From Marinibactrum halimedae (lineage in GTDB: Bacteria > Pseudomonadota > Gammaproteobacteria > Pseudomonadales > Cellvibrionaceae): a stretch of 44,101 nucleotides of DNA. Below the pieces are notes generated by a model, which was not told the DNA's origin, did no database searches, and worked only from the letters and a program-made list of their open reading frames with translations. How positions within the stretch are numbered: position 1 is the first letter of the stretch; the number at the start of each line of letters is the position of its first letter. Made by a program: the position numbers and the translations under genes. This document shows positions 1 to 8,308 of this stretch, in pieces. The stretch spans positions 1-44,101 of the forward strand of contig NZ_JAJQVM010000036.1 in the NCBI RefSeq assembly GCF_021234875.1, given 5' to 3'.

Positions 1-1
1 C

Positions 2-100
2 GATTTGTCACGCTATGCGGCCAACGTGCGTCTGGAATATACAAATAGGGAGAAAAAATCATCAAAAGAACGAATTTTTATCCAATATTTTTGTAAATAA
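2..100 (+). CDS. Possible C-terminal end of an upstream gene (partial)
   Basis: An open frame enters at the left edge and runs 32 codons to a TAA at 98-100. The residues (…RYAANVRLEYTNRE…) have ordinary protein composition, and the frame is followed by an AT-rich intergenic stretch, as expected after a real gene end. No family can be named from so short a piece, and an open frame of this length could occur by chance. Confidence 0.3.
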   Translation, partial: DLSRYAANVRLEYTNREKKSSKERIFIQYFCK

Positions 101-354
101 ATGCGTAATGATAATTATTTTCGGTAAGTGTTCCGGTAGAAAAAATTAGAAAATTATCGCGCTAAAAAAACGAATTTATAGAGGTTCCCTCCTCTTTTAA
201 GAGAGTGTCTTTCGATAAGGCCGGATTAATTCGGTTTGAATGTGTTTTTGTACGCCAAATTTATAAAAATAAAAATAAAAATAATTATTTTGCTACTGAA
301 TGATGGAATTTTCAGTATTTCATATAGGAAGCATTGCATAACGAGGGAAGCATA
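101..354 (+). other. Intergenic leader upstream of the injection-system operon
   Basis: About 250 bp of AT-rich DNA without a gene. It contains the 12-bp palindrome CTCTTTTAAGAG (192-203) and A-rich runs with an AAAAT period at about 266-285. The operon promoter probably lies here, but I cannot place a convincing -35/-10 pair. The ribosome binding site of the first gene, GAGGGAAG, is at 343-350. Confidence 0.5.
192..206 (+). repeat. Palindromic 15-mer, copy 1
   Basis: CTCTTTTAAGAGAGT, of which CTCTTTTAAGAG is a perfect palindrome. It lies about 150 bp upstream of the injection-system operon. The same 15 bases recur at 22230-22244 upstream of the hydrolase gene. Confidence 0.7.
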
Positions 355-696
355 ATGTCAGGTATGAATGCCAAATCAGGTAAAGCCATTACAGATATTG
401 AACATCTAAAACAATCCATCCGCGATATCTTGTTAACGCCAATAGGTAGCAGAATTATGCGGCGCAGCTATGGGTCGCGATTAATGTATTTAATTGACCA
501 GCCTGTAAATGCCTTGCTAATTGCCACTATGCAAGGAGCAATTATAGAAGCATTAACAAACTTTGAACCTCGGTTAAAAATTTCTCGAGTACAAGTTCGT
601 AGTTTGAAGCCTGGAGTCATCAGTTTAGATATCGACGGTTTTTTCGTACCCGATAATCGCATCATTAAATTAGAAAACCTTACGATTCAACGGTAG
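355..696 (+). CDS. Baseplate wedge protein, GPW/gp25 family (P2 gpW-like)
   Basis: A 113-residue protein of the GPW/gp25 family, which forms the baseplate wedge that nucleates sheath assembly in contractile tails. The family signature is clear: IRDILLTPIGSR, then RRSYGS, then LIDQP, followed by an amphipathic region and a strand-rich C-terminus. The start is set at the ATG at 355 because it is preceded by GAGGGAAG with good spacing; a TTG 21 bp upstream keeps the frame open but has no ribosome binding site. It is the first gene of the operon and is followed after 8 bp by the gpV-like spike gene. In phage P2 the neighbours are V, W, J, I, so the local order here is W then V. Confidence 0.93.
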   Translation: MSGMNAKSGKAITDIEHLKQSIRDILLTPIGSRIMRRSYGSRLMYLIDQPVNALLIATMQGAIIEALTNFEPRLKISRVQVRSLKPGVISLDIDGFFVPDNRIIKLENLTIQR

Positions 697-704
697 AAAA
701 TTTT

Positions 705-1412
705 ATGTCTATTAATGAACAGGAAGATGAGCTGGATTTTTTTACCAATGAAGAAGATGGTGATGTAAAAATTCTAGCAAAACTGGATCACCACGAAGCT
801 ATGTTAGGTGGAATGGTGCGTATTGGAACGGTAGTGAGTGAGGGCTCAAAAGATCCTAAGGCGCCGGATGATATTCCACGAGTATTGGTTCATATCGGTG
901 GAAAAACCCAGGGCTCATTCATTCGTACATGGATGCCGTGGTCTTCAGCACGAGCGGGCTATGACGGCGAGTGGTGGGTGCCAGAAAAGGATGAGCAAGT
1001 AATCGTGGTTGCGCCTTCGGGTAATCTCGCGTTAGGCGTGATTGTCGGATCTTTGTTTCGTGGCGCATTAACTTTTGAAAGTGATAACGATGGAAAAGTA
1101 AAACCACAAGAGCCATTGCCTCAGCGTGTAAAACCCACAGGTAATATTCATAAGCGGGTTTATAAAGATGGTTCGAGTGTCATTTATGATCGTGAAAAAC
1201 ACCAATTTATTTTGTCCGCAAAAACCAAACCGGAGGATGAAGATCAAGACGGTATTTTAATGTCGTTAACAGCCAAAGATGAAGTGCTATTGAGCGCGGG
1301 TAAAACACAGATTCGATTGAAAAAAGACGGAAATATTACCATCGCAGCAAAGGATTCAGCGATTACCATCGAAGGAGACGTAACGGTAAAAGGCACACTC
1401 AACGTCGAATAA
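705..1412 (+). CDS. Baseplate assembly protein V (spike, P2 gpV-like)
   Basis: A 235-residue central spike protein. Residues about 36-115 carry the OB-fold region of gpV-type proteins: RIGTVV, PRVLVHIG, WMPWSSARAG, a WWVPEKDEQVIV run and LALGVIVGSLF. Residues about 165-235 are strand-rich with polar repeats (ILMSLTAKDEVLLS, IRLKKDGNITI, ITIEGDVTVKG), consistent with a trimeric beta-helix needle. The protein should sit below the hub and carry the tip. Spike and hub are separate genes here (hub is the D-like gene at 11296), as in P2. Afp/PVC-type eCIS instead use a single VgrG-like Afp8 protein, so the split is informative about ancestry. Confidence 0.92.
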   Translation: MSINEQEDELDFFTNEEDGDVKILAKLDHHEAMLGGMVRIGTVVSEGSKDPKAPDDIPRVLVHIGGKTQGSFIRTWMPWSSARAGYDGEWWVPEKDEQVIVVAPSGNLALGVIVGSLFRGALTFESDNDGKVKPQEPLPQRVKPTGNIHKRVYKDGSSVIYDREKHQFILSAKTKPEDEDQDGILMSLTAKDEVLLSAGKTQIRLKKDGNITIAAKDSAITIEGDVTVKGTLNVE

Positions 1413-1449
1413 TTTTTTACAGTTATCAATCAGTAAGTGAGAAAAAGGG

Positions 1450-1818
1450 ATGAGTAAAAAAGTAGCCATAGAAGGTGATGTAGAAATTATTACTTCAAGC
1501 GCAAAACATGTGGAGGATAAAAATGCAACTGGAAGTTGGATTCAGGGAGTGCTGAAAGAAGAAAAAGGAAAAAGAATTTCGGTAAATGGAAAAATGGTAT
1601 TAGTAAAAGCCGCTATGGAATGGACTTATGTGGGCGGAACGGTGGGTAATCCTCCTAGCCCTATTGAGGTGGAAAAAGAAACTGCGAGATTGATGCCTGG
1701 AAAAACACAGCTGAGCGATTCCCAGGAAAGTGTTTTAGTTGAGGGGGATGAGGTGACAACAAAACACGGTCACAAAATACGAGCGAATCCGAGCCAGACA
1801 CTACTCACTACAGATTAA
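1450..1818 (+). CDS. Probable spike-tip protein (PAAR-like position)
   Basis: A 122-residue protein directly after the spike gene. I do not recognise a precise family. It is rich in short beta strands and glycine (GKRISVNGKMVLVKAAMEW, YVGGTVGNPPSP, SVLVEGDEVTTKHGHKI), and the only histidines are in the N-terminal third and in the KHGHK segment, which could bind a metal. Size, fold type and location between gpV and gpJ fit a PAAR-like tip capping the needle, equivalent to Afp10 in eCIS; P2 itself has no separate tip gene at this place. The function is inferred from position. It could instead be another small baseplate factor. Confidence 0.55.
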   Translation: MSKKVAIEGDVEIITSSAKHVEDKNATGSWIQGVLKEEKGKRISVNGKMVLVKAAMEWTYVGGTVGNPPSPIEVEKETARLMPGKTQLSDSQESVLVEGDEVTTKHGHKIRANPSQTLLTTD

Positions 1819-1844
1819 TTAAATTTTATTGAAAAGGTTAACTT

Positions 1845-3242
1845 ATGAGTGCGTTTACTCAAATTGATTTATCAGAATTGCCACCGCCCAATATTCTAGA
1901 AGCCTTAGATTATGACACTATATTGGCGGCAACCAAAACTGAGCTAAAAGCTATTGCACCCGATATAGATGTGGATGCTTTGTTGCCCAGCGATCCAATA
2001 ACAAAATTATTGGAAATAATGGCCTACAGAGAAATGCATTTGCTTCATCGCATCAATGAGTCTGCGCAAGGTGTCATGCTAGCGAAAGCGACAGGAGCAA
2101 ATTTAGATAACTTGGCCGCGCTGCTGAACATACAGCGCTTAATACTAGAGCCCGGTGAACCTAGCGCAGGTATCGAACCTGTGTTTGAAAGTGATGAGCG
2201 TTTGAGGGAGCGCACACAGCTCGCCTTCGAAGGTTTTTCCACTGCTGGGCCTGTAGGAGCTTATGTATTTCATGCCTTGTCGGCTTCTGCTCAGGTCAAA
2301 GACGTGGTGGTTTATTCCGATTTTCCTGGTGAAGTTGAGGTACGAATATTAAGCACAGAAGAGGATGGTAAAGCATCACCAGAATTATTAACCAAGGTAT
2401 CCGATGCTTTAAATGATGATAACGTACGCCCCATCACCGATTTGGTGAGCGTAAATTCGGCAGACATCGTACCTTATACGATCAATGCGACATTAGTTCT
2501 TGCAGAAGGGGTGGGCGCTCAAGAGGTACTTGAGTTAGCTCGGGCAGCCACTAAGGCGTACATCGAAAAAAGCCATAAATTGGGTTTTGATATTACTCGT
2601 GCGGCCTTATTTTCGATTTTACATCAGCCCGGTGTGAAAAATGTGCAACTGCACCAACCAACAACCGACATTCTTATCAAAAGGCATCAGGCGCCCAGTG
2701 GCAGTATTTTATCTATTGATTCTTCGGCGAATGCGACGGCTGCGCCAACAGATTTGGCGGAAGGGGTCAGTTTTACGAATCAAAGTACAGCGGCAGGTAA
2801 ATTAAAAGGCGTTGTCACTATAGAGCCGGCGCTTGATGAAACAGACATTACTCATTACGCCCTTTATTGGGGGGGGAACAATGCGGAGAAACTTCCGTTG
2901 GGCGCAAAACTTTATACCGTTGTTAATGAACAGCTAACCCTTGATCACAGCGGTGCGATAAATATTGTCATGGTGAGCTTGGATGGAAAAACCTTTTATG
3001 TTGAAGGGGATGACTACGAGATGGATGGTCAACAAATTAACGTATTCAATAAATCACTGGAAGGTAAAGCGGTAAGAGTTTCTTATGATCTTCCAGCCAT
3101 TGCAGAATTATCTAAATCGCTTAGCTCGTTGGAGCATGATTTTTCTACGCGAATTAATGTTCCAACCGGCGCCACTCATTTTCTGGTTTTCACTAAGAAT
3201 GAGTTTGGTGAAATGCTCTATGGACAAAGCGTGGAAATATAA
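1845..3242 (+). CDS. Baseplate protein J (P2 gpJ-like) with C-terminal beta-domain extension
   Basis: A 465-residue wedge protein. Residues about 1-290 match baseplate J proteins: an N-terminal IDLSELPPPNILEALDY opening, LLEIMAYREM, a region around GANLDNLAALLNIQR, and ESDERLRERTQLAFEGFSTAG followed by GPVGAYVFHALSA. Typical P2 gpJ ends at about 300 residues, so roughly 160 residues are extra. This extension (from about V308) contains FTNQST, KLKGVVTI, ITHYALYWG, HDFSTRI and a GEMLYGQSVEI end. The same pattern occurs at the N-terminus of the next gene product, gpI. A short strand-rich block (YVEGDDYEMDGQQINVF) is inserted within it. The following gpI start lies 11 bp downstream of the stop. 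Confidence 0.93.
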   Translation: MSAFTQIDLSELPPPNILEALDYDTILAATKTELKAIAPDIDVDALLPSDPITKLLEIMAYREMHLLHRINESAQGVMLAKATGANLDNLAALLNIQRLILEPGEPSAGIEPVFESDERLRERTQLAFEGFSTAGPVGAYVFHALSASAQVKDVVVYSDFPGEVEVRILSTEEDGKASPELLTKVSDALNDDNVRPITDLVSVNSADIVPYTINATLVLAEGVGAQEVLELARAATKAYIEKSHKLGFDITRAALFSILHQPGVKNVQLHQPTTDILIKRHQAPSGSILSIDSSANATAAPTDLAEGVSFTNQSTAAGKLKGVVTIEPALDETDITHYALYWGGNNAEKLPLGAKLYTVVNEQLTLDHSGAINIVMVSLDGKTFYVEGDDYEMDGQQINVFNKSLEGKAVRVSYDLPAIAELSKSLSSLEHDFSTRINVPTGATHFLVFTKNEFGEMLYGQSVEI

Positions 3243-3253
3243 GGTGAATGGTA

Positions 3254-4186
3254 ATGCAGAATAATCGCCAGAATTTTACTTTAGAGGCCATTCAATTCAT
3301 TAACCAGTCTACCCTTAAAGGTCAATTGAAAGGGCAATTAACGATTGGGCATGACAGGGAACGTAAAGACTACAAAATTTACCAATTGCACTGGGGCAGT
3401 ACTCATCGACAAAAGATTTCTGAGGGGAGCCTGATTGCTGAATTTAGCTTTACCAATGGTGGTTGGGAAAGTCAGCCTCACTATTATGCTAGTCAGCCGC
3501 TTTTACACGAATTTGTAGGGGACATAATCCCGTTAGGGGCGTCGTATTTATTGGTGAGTGTTTTCGACGTAAATGACAAAGAGTACCTTTATGCGAGCCG
3601 CTCTCTCGTTAATAACGAACACCTTTTACCCCCAAGTAGCAGTGCATTGGAGCAGAGTTTGGCTGCGACCACGGAGCGAATTAATCACTTGCCCGTGAAG
3701 CTGGACACCCTGTGGGACCCAAGTCGTTGTCCGGCCACTTTGTTACCCTGGTTAGCTTGGACTACCTCGGTGGATATTTGGCATGACAATAAAGATGACC
3801 CAATTGAAGAAGAGAAACGCCGTCGAGATTTAATTCGAAAAAATGCGGTGGTTCAAAAATACAAAGGTACTCGTGCTGCGATACGGCAGGCATTGGATGC
3901 TTTGTCAGATGTGAGTATCACACTCACGGAATGGTGGGAGCAATCTCCGCGAGGGGTTCCTCACACCTTTAATCTCGATTTGCTCGTGAACAGCAATGCT
4001 TCGGGTATTGGTAGTGCAGAACTCAATAAAAAACTCAGACAAGCCATTGATTCAGTCAAGCCGGCAAGAAGTCACTACACATTTACGATTAGCACCGTAC
4101 AGCAAGCAAATGTGACCTTAAGCGCGGTAGGTGAAGCCGTAAGCTATAAGCGATTTAATATGGCGGCGGTGGTCGAGAAAAATTAA
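3254..4186 (+). CDS. Tail protein I (P2 gpI-like) with N-terminal beta-domain extension
   Basis: A protein of about 310 residues. The C-terminal 180 residues match phage tail protein I: a helical LEQSLAATTERI, then LWDPSRCPATLLPWLAW, EEEKRRRDLIRKNAVVQKYKGT and AIRQALDAL. P2 gpI is about 176 residues, so the first 125 or so are an addition; they resemble the C-terminal extension of the preceding J protein (INQST, GQLKGQLTI, YQLHWG, LLHEFVGDI, YLYASRS). The ATG at 3254 has AAGGTGA at 3241-3247 at correct spacing; the in-frame ATG at 3248 lies too close to that site. gpI joins the wedge to the fibre and is expected to act in the baseplate. Confidence 0.9.
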   Translation: MQNNRQNFTLEAIQFINQSTLKGQLKGQLTIGHDRERKDYKIYQLHWGSTHRQKISEGSLIAEFSFTNGGWESQPHYYASQPLLHEFVGDIIPLGASYLLVSVFDVNDKEYLYASRSLVNNEHLLPPSSSALEQSLAATTERINHLPVKLDTLWDPSRCPATLLPWLAWTTSVDIWHDNKDDPIEEEKRRRDLIRKNAVVQKYKGTRAAIRQALDALSDVSITLTEWWEQSPRGVPHTFNLDLLVNSNASGIGSAELNKKLRQAIDSVKPARSHYTFTISTVQQANVTLSAVGEAVSYKRFNMAAVVEKN

Positions 4187-4229
4187 CAACGGAAATTTTG
4201 ATTAATAGTAAAAATTTTAGGAAGAAAAT

Positions 4230-6221
4230 ATGAGCACATCTCTTAGACCAATTATTACCGATGCCGGTATACAGGCATTAATGAATGAAAGTGGGCCTGG
4301 TGTAAAAGCTAAAATTTCTCATGTGGCCGTGGGAGATGGTGATCAGGGAAATGGTAGTGGGCCCTATGAAGCAAATAAGGAAATGATAGCGTTAAAAAAT
4401 GAAATTCAGCGAGTTGCTGTTGCGGGTGGCGAATTAATTGGTAACCTGCAAAATCAATTGCATCTTGCCGCCACTATTCAAGATCGAGGCATTGAAGTAC
4501 CAGAAGTTTATCCTATTTTTGAAATTGGCTTTTTTCTAGAGACGGGAGAACTTTTTGCGGTCTATTCCTCTACCAAAGAGAAACTTGCCGAAAAAATCGC
4601 GGGTACTGATTTTGTGCTGGCTTTTGACTTAACTCTAACCGGCGATGAGGCAAAAGAAGTCGTTGTTGACGGAAGCGCAAACTTAGAAATGCCTATTGCC
4701 CGTGATAATTTATTAATGGGTGAAAATACCGTAAAAATTCATACTCAATTAGAATTCGATAATATTTTTAACCAAGGTAGTGACACCGTTATTCCGGCAA
4801 ATCTAACAATTGTTTTAAGTCCTATTCAACAGACAACGGAAGGTGATTTATCTAATGGTGCTTGGGGTGGAATGGGCGATGAACCTCAAAATACGTTTAA
4901 TGGTCGTCCTGCTTATATCCTAAAAAATCCAGTTTTCATAAAAAGTAATGTCACTATTATTGGGTTTAATCTTCACGATACTATCGTCGTGAAAGCACAT
5001 AGTGAAGCACGATTTTCCTTAGACTCTCCTGGAAGTCAGCGCATCAGGGGTGTCAAATTTTCTGGCTGGAGTTTTGATGGGCGAGGTGGCCTTGAAGGAT
5101 TTGGCGGCGACATATCGACACCTTTTGATGGTGGAGCAATGAAGCTCAGCGGTGTTGAGGATTGTGTCTTGAACTGCATGATTATTAATCATAAAGCAGC
5201 AAAAGAGGGTCCAGCCATTGGCGGCCTTGATCGCGTTCAGCGAATTGAGGCGAAATACCTTCATGTAAATAAAGGTCGAGGCGAAGATGTTATTAAAGGG
5301 TGTAAAAATTCTGAGATTCGGTTGCTAGCGGGTGGCAAAGCCGTCGATTGTGAAAATAGTGTTGTCAATGATTTAAACGGTGAATTGTTAGTGGCCAAAT
5401 CAACACGTTTTGATGAAGGGAGTTCAGTCGATTTTAACTCGGAGGTGAATGTTCATGGCAGAATCACATTTAACCAAAGCGCTAAATTTAAAAATCAGGC
5501 TACTTTTGAGTCTGGTCTTACTAGCAGCAACACAATTAATACCGAGTCCGTAAAAGTCAATGACAACATTCAAGTCAATAGTTCTATAGGTGTTGGCGTT
5601 GGTCTTCATAATAAAGAGCTAAGTGAACCTTTTATGATTTCGGGAGGTGATGACTTTGGTTCGGTTGGTATAACCCAAAATCTGTTTTCGGATACGAAGG
5701 CTATAGAGCTTACTACTGAAGATAATGCAGGTAACCAAGCAGCACGAGTGAGTATAAGAGGTGGGCAGGATTCTACAGACATACACTTCTTAAAAGGTGC
5801 GAGGGACTCTGAATCCACCAATGTCATTATTAAAGGTGTTAATGGTGATGTAGGGATAGGAACAGAAAACCCTGAATCTAAATTAGATGTAAATGGATCG
5901 ATTAATGCCGAGTCAATCAATACGAATTCCGGATTTAATGTAAATGGAGAAAAGCCATTTGTTTATAAAAGATTTAGTGTGTCTGGAGGTTCTAGTAAAA
6001 ATACGAACATGAGTACAGAAAAATACGTTGCTGCCGTCGTGGGGTTTAGCGCAGGGAGAACGAATATTGATGACGACTCTGTTGGCTTTTATTGTTATGT
6101 GCGTCCGCACTCCATTGCTAAAACTTGGAGGATTTATTGTGATATAAAAAGTTATAGTGATAACGAAAGTTGGACTGTGGATGTTCTTTTTATTAATAAG
6201 AGTTTAGTTAGCATGGGATAG
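4230..6221 (+). CDS. Tail fibre with tail-collar (DUF3751) N-terminus
   Basis: A 663-residue fibre. Residues 1-160 are a tail-collar fibre domain: LRPIITDAGIQAL, KISHVAVGDGD, the YPIFEIGFFLETGELFAVYS core and DFVLAFDLTLTG; this part attaches the fibre to the baseplate. Residues about 165-430 look like a right-handed beta-helix (IVLSPIQQ, NVTIIGFNLHDTIVV, IRGVKFSGWSFDG and similar rungs). After this comes GDVGIGTENPESKLDVNGS, a motif common in trimeric fibres and head-fibre shafts, then a distinct C-terminal tip of about 85 residues with aromatic and Cys residues (DSVGFYCYVRPH). This fibre decides the target cell. No fibre assembly chaperone follows. The next gene (sheath) starts 76 bp downstream. 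Confidence 0.88.
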   Translation: MSTSLRPIITDAGIQALMNESGPGVKAKISHVAVGDGDQGNGSGPYEANKEMIALKNEIQRVAVAGGELIGNLQNQLHLAATIQDRGIEVPEVYPIFEIGFFLETGELFAVYSSTKEKLAEKIAGTDFVLAFDLTLTGDEAKEVVVDGSANLEMPIARDNLLMGENTVKIHTQLEFDNIFNQGSDTVIPANLTIVLSPIQQTTEGDLSNGAWGGMGDEPQNTFNGRPAYILKNPVFIKSNVTIIGFNLHDTIVVKAHSEARFSLDSPGSQRIRGVKFSGWSFDGRGGLEGFGGDISTPFDGGAMKLSGVEDCVLNCMIINHKAAKEGPAIGGLDRVQRIEAKYLHVNKGRGEDVIKGCKNSEIRLLAGGKAVDCENSVVNDLNGELLVAKSTRFDEGSSVDFNSEVNVHGRITFNQSAKFKNQATFESGLTSSNTINTESVKVNDNIQVNSSIGVGVGLHNKELSEPFMISGGDDFGSVGITQNLFSDTKAIELTTEDNAGNQAARVSIRGGQDSTDIHFLKGARDSESTNVIIKGVNGDVGIGTENPESKLDVNGSINAESINTNSGFNVNGEKPFVYKRFSVSGGSSKNTNMSTEKYVAAVVGFSAGRTNIDDDSVGFYCYVRPHSIAKTWRIYCDIKSYSDNESWTVDVLFINKSLVSMG

Positions 6222-6297
6222 CGAATAATGATTGATAAAAATATTTTTTGTCGATTATTTTGAGTGTTTTTTTATTTTTCAACAAAGGAGAAAAGCT

Positions 6298-7797
6298 ATG
6301 TCTTTTTTACATGGCGTAGAAGTGGTAGAGCTTAATGGTGGTGCGCGTCCAGTTAGTAGTGTTACCTCATCTGTAATTGGATTGGTCGGTACAGCTAAAA
6401 AGGGCCCAACTAATAAGCCCATATTAATTAGTGGTTCACGTAAAGAAGCAATAGATCAATTCGGTACACCCGATGGCGTCAGTACAATACCGGATGCGCT
6501 AAACGCAATTTTCGATCAGGCCGGTGCGATGGTGGTGGTGGTCAATGTCCAGCCAAAGGATAGAAAAGTGGCCAAGGATTTTACTCTTGAAAAGGGTGCG
6601 GTTGAACTGGGTCATTTTTATACTTCCGATTTGGTTGTAAAAAGTAAAAAACAAATAGGAGCTAATACGTCTACAAATGATAGTTTGGCTGGTGTTGATA
6701 CTGAAGTAGACAGTACTGATGCAGGTATCGTTGATACTGCTGGTGATATAACGGCGACTGAATTGACAGTTAATGCTGAGGAAGTTGTCTATCAAGAAAA
6801 TATCGATTACATCATTGCCAGTAAAGCTGGTCCAAATGGTCTTGACCTATTAACGATCACTGCTAATAGCAGAATCACCGATACAGAAACATTGTCTATA
6901 GCGTATTCCGTTGCTAGTGAAAAGCTTGCTGACAAAACCGCATTGCTTAGTGTCGATAATGCAGACGGAGGTATCCTTTCTTTAGTGGGTTCTGAAAGCA
7001 AATTGAAGGTAACACCAAGAATCTTGATTGCCCCCGGCTTTACAGATGATGAGACTGTCGTTAATAAATTGATAAGTGTAGCAGAACGCTTGCGTGCCAT
7101 TGTGGTGGCGGATGGTCCGGATTCTGATGACAGTCAATCCATCGAATATCGTGAAAAGTTCGACAGCGCACGTTTATTTCTTGTTGATCCAAAAGTGGTA
7201 GTGTTCGATAGCGTTTCCAATAGTGAGGTGTTGCAACCGGCGTCCAGCCGTGTAGCTGGCATTATTGCGAAGTCGGATAACGAGCGTGGTTTTTGGTGGA
7301 GCCCTTCTAACCGTCCTATGCTGGGCATTACGGGAACTTCTCGTGCCATCGATTTTACCCTTGGTGATAAATTGGCGCGAGCAAATCTGCTTAATGAAAA
7401 TGAAGTTGCCACTATTGTTCATCAAAATGGTTATCGACTTTGGGGCAACCGCTCTTGCTCAAGTGATCCAAAATTTGCGTTTATTAGTGTACGCAGAACC
7501 GCCGATATTATTAATGACTCGTTGTTGCGCGCACATCTTCGAGCCGTGGATAGAAATATTACCAAAACCTATGTGGAAGAAGTCACCGAAAGCGTGAATA
7601 ATTTTCTTCGCCAATTAAAAGCCGTAGGTGCAATTATTAATGGTGAATGCTGGGCCGACCCGGATCTAAATACTCCGGATCAAATTGCTCAGGGGAAAGT
7701 ATTTTTTGATTTTGATTTTACACCGCCATTTCCGGCTGAGCACATTACTTTTCGTAGCCGCTTGACTAATGATTATCTAGAGGAGATTTTCGCATGA
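6298..7797 (+). CDS. Contractile tail sheath protein (P2 FI-like)
   Basis: A 499-residue sheath protein. The N-terminus FLHGVEVVELNGGARPVSSV with VIGLVGTAKKGP is the sheath signature. Residues about 90-220 form an acidic, Thr/Asp-rich variable domain. The C-terminal half contains RVAGIIAKSDNERGFWWSPSN, LRAVDRNITKTYVEEVTE, and the strand-forming end FFDFDFTPPFPAEHITFRSR, which makes the inter-subunit handshake in such tails. The start at 6298 is fixed by AAAGGAG 8 bp upstream; the frame is open 22 codons further but without a binding site. There is a single sheath gene, unlike Afp/PVC loci that carry three paralogues. The stop overlaps the tube start by ATGA. Confidence 0.95.
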   Translation: MSFLHGVEVVELNGGARPVSSVTSSVIGLVGTAKKGPTNKPILISGSRKEAIDQFGTPDGVSTIPDALNAIFDQAGAMVVVVNVQPKDRKVAKDFTLEKGAVELGHFYTSDLVVKSKKQIGANTSTNDSLAGVDTEVDSTDAGIVDTAGDITATELTVNAEEVVYQENIDYIIASKAGPNGLDLLTITANSRITDTETLSIAYSVASEKLADKTALLSVDNADGGILSLVGSESKLKVTPRILIAPGFTDDETVVNKLISVAERLRAIVVADGPDSDDSQSIEYREKFDSARLFLVDPKVVVFDSVSNSEVLQPASSRVAGIIAKSDNERGFWWSPSNRPMLGITGTSRAIDFTLGDKLARANLLNENEVATIVHQNGYRLWGNRSCSSDPKFAFISVRRTADIINDSLLRAHLRAVDRNITKTYVEEVTESVNNFLRQLKAVGAIINGECWADPDLNTPDQIAQGKVFFDFDFTPPFPAEHITFRSRLTNDYLEEIFA

Positions 7798-8297
7798 TTA
7801 TACCTAAGGTTCTTAAAAACTTTAATTTGTTTGTTGATGGTAATGGCTTCGCCGGTTTAGTTGAGCAGGTCACCTTGCCCAAGCTTTCATTGAAAATGTC
7901 TGACATTTACAACGGTGGTATGGATGCACCCATTGATTTGGAAATGGGCATGGATAAATTGGAGTGCAGTTTTTCGCTCTCTGAATACAATGCTGACATC
8001 ATTAAACAATTTGGTTTGCGTAACGGTGCCCAGGTCTCGCTCACTATGCGTGGCGGTTTGGATGCGGAGAATGGTGTGGTACCAGTGATTGTAAAACTCA
8101 CTGGTGCTTGGAAAGACCTAGACATGGGCAGTTGGAAGCCCGGTGAAAAAGCCCCGTTAAATGCCAATGTGACGCTGCGCTATTACAAACTCACCATTGG
8201 TACAGAAGATTTGGTTGAAGTAGATGTAGTCAATATGGTGCGAGTCATTGATGGTGTTGATCAATTGGCAGAAATGCGCACAGCCATCGGACTCTAA
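7794..8297 (+). CDS. Tail tube protein 1 (P2 FII-like)
   Basis: A 167-residue major tube protein candidate. It has PKVLKNFNLFVDG at the N-terminus, a GGMDAPIDLEMGMDKLE block, LSEYNADIIKQFG, and RYYKLTIGTEDLVEVDVVN at the C-terminus, all typical of P2 FII-type tubes. Its ATG overlaps the sheath stop (ATGA), so the two are probably translationally coupled and made in matched amounts, as expected for tube and sheath. A second, longer FII-like gene follows after 11 bp. Which of the two is the bulk tube is not decided by sequence; the smaller one, coupled to the sheath, is the better candidate. Confidence 0.93.
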   Translation: MIIPKVLKNFNLFVDGNGFAGLVEQVTLPKLSLKMSDIYNGGMDAPIDLEMGMDKLECSFSLSEYNADIIKQFGLRNGAQVSLTMRGGLDAENGVVPVIVKLTGAWKDLDMGSWKPGEKAPLNANVTLRYYKLTIGTEDLVEVDVVNMVRVIDGVDQLAEMRTAIGL

Positions 8298-8308
8298 AGG
8301 AAACTATC

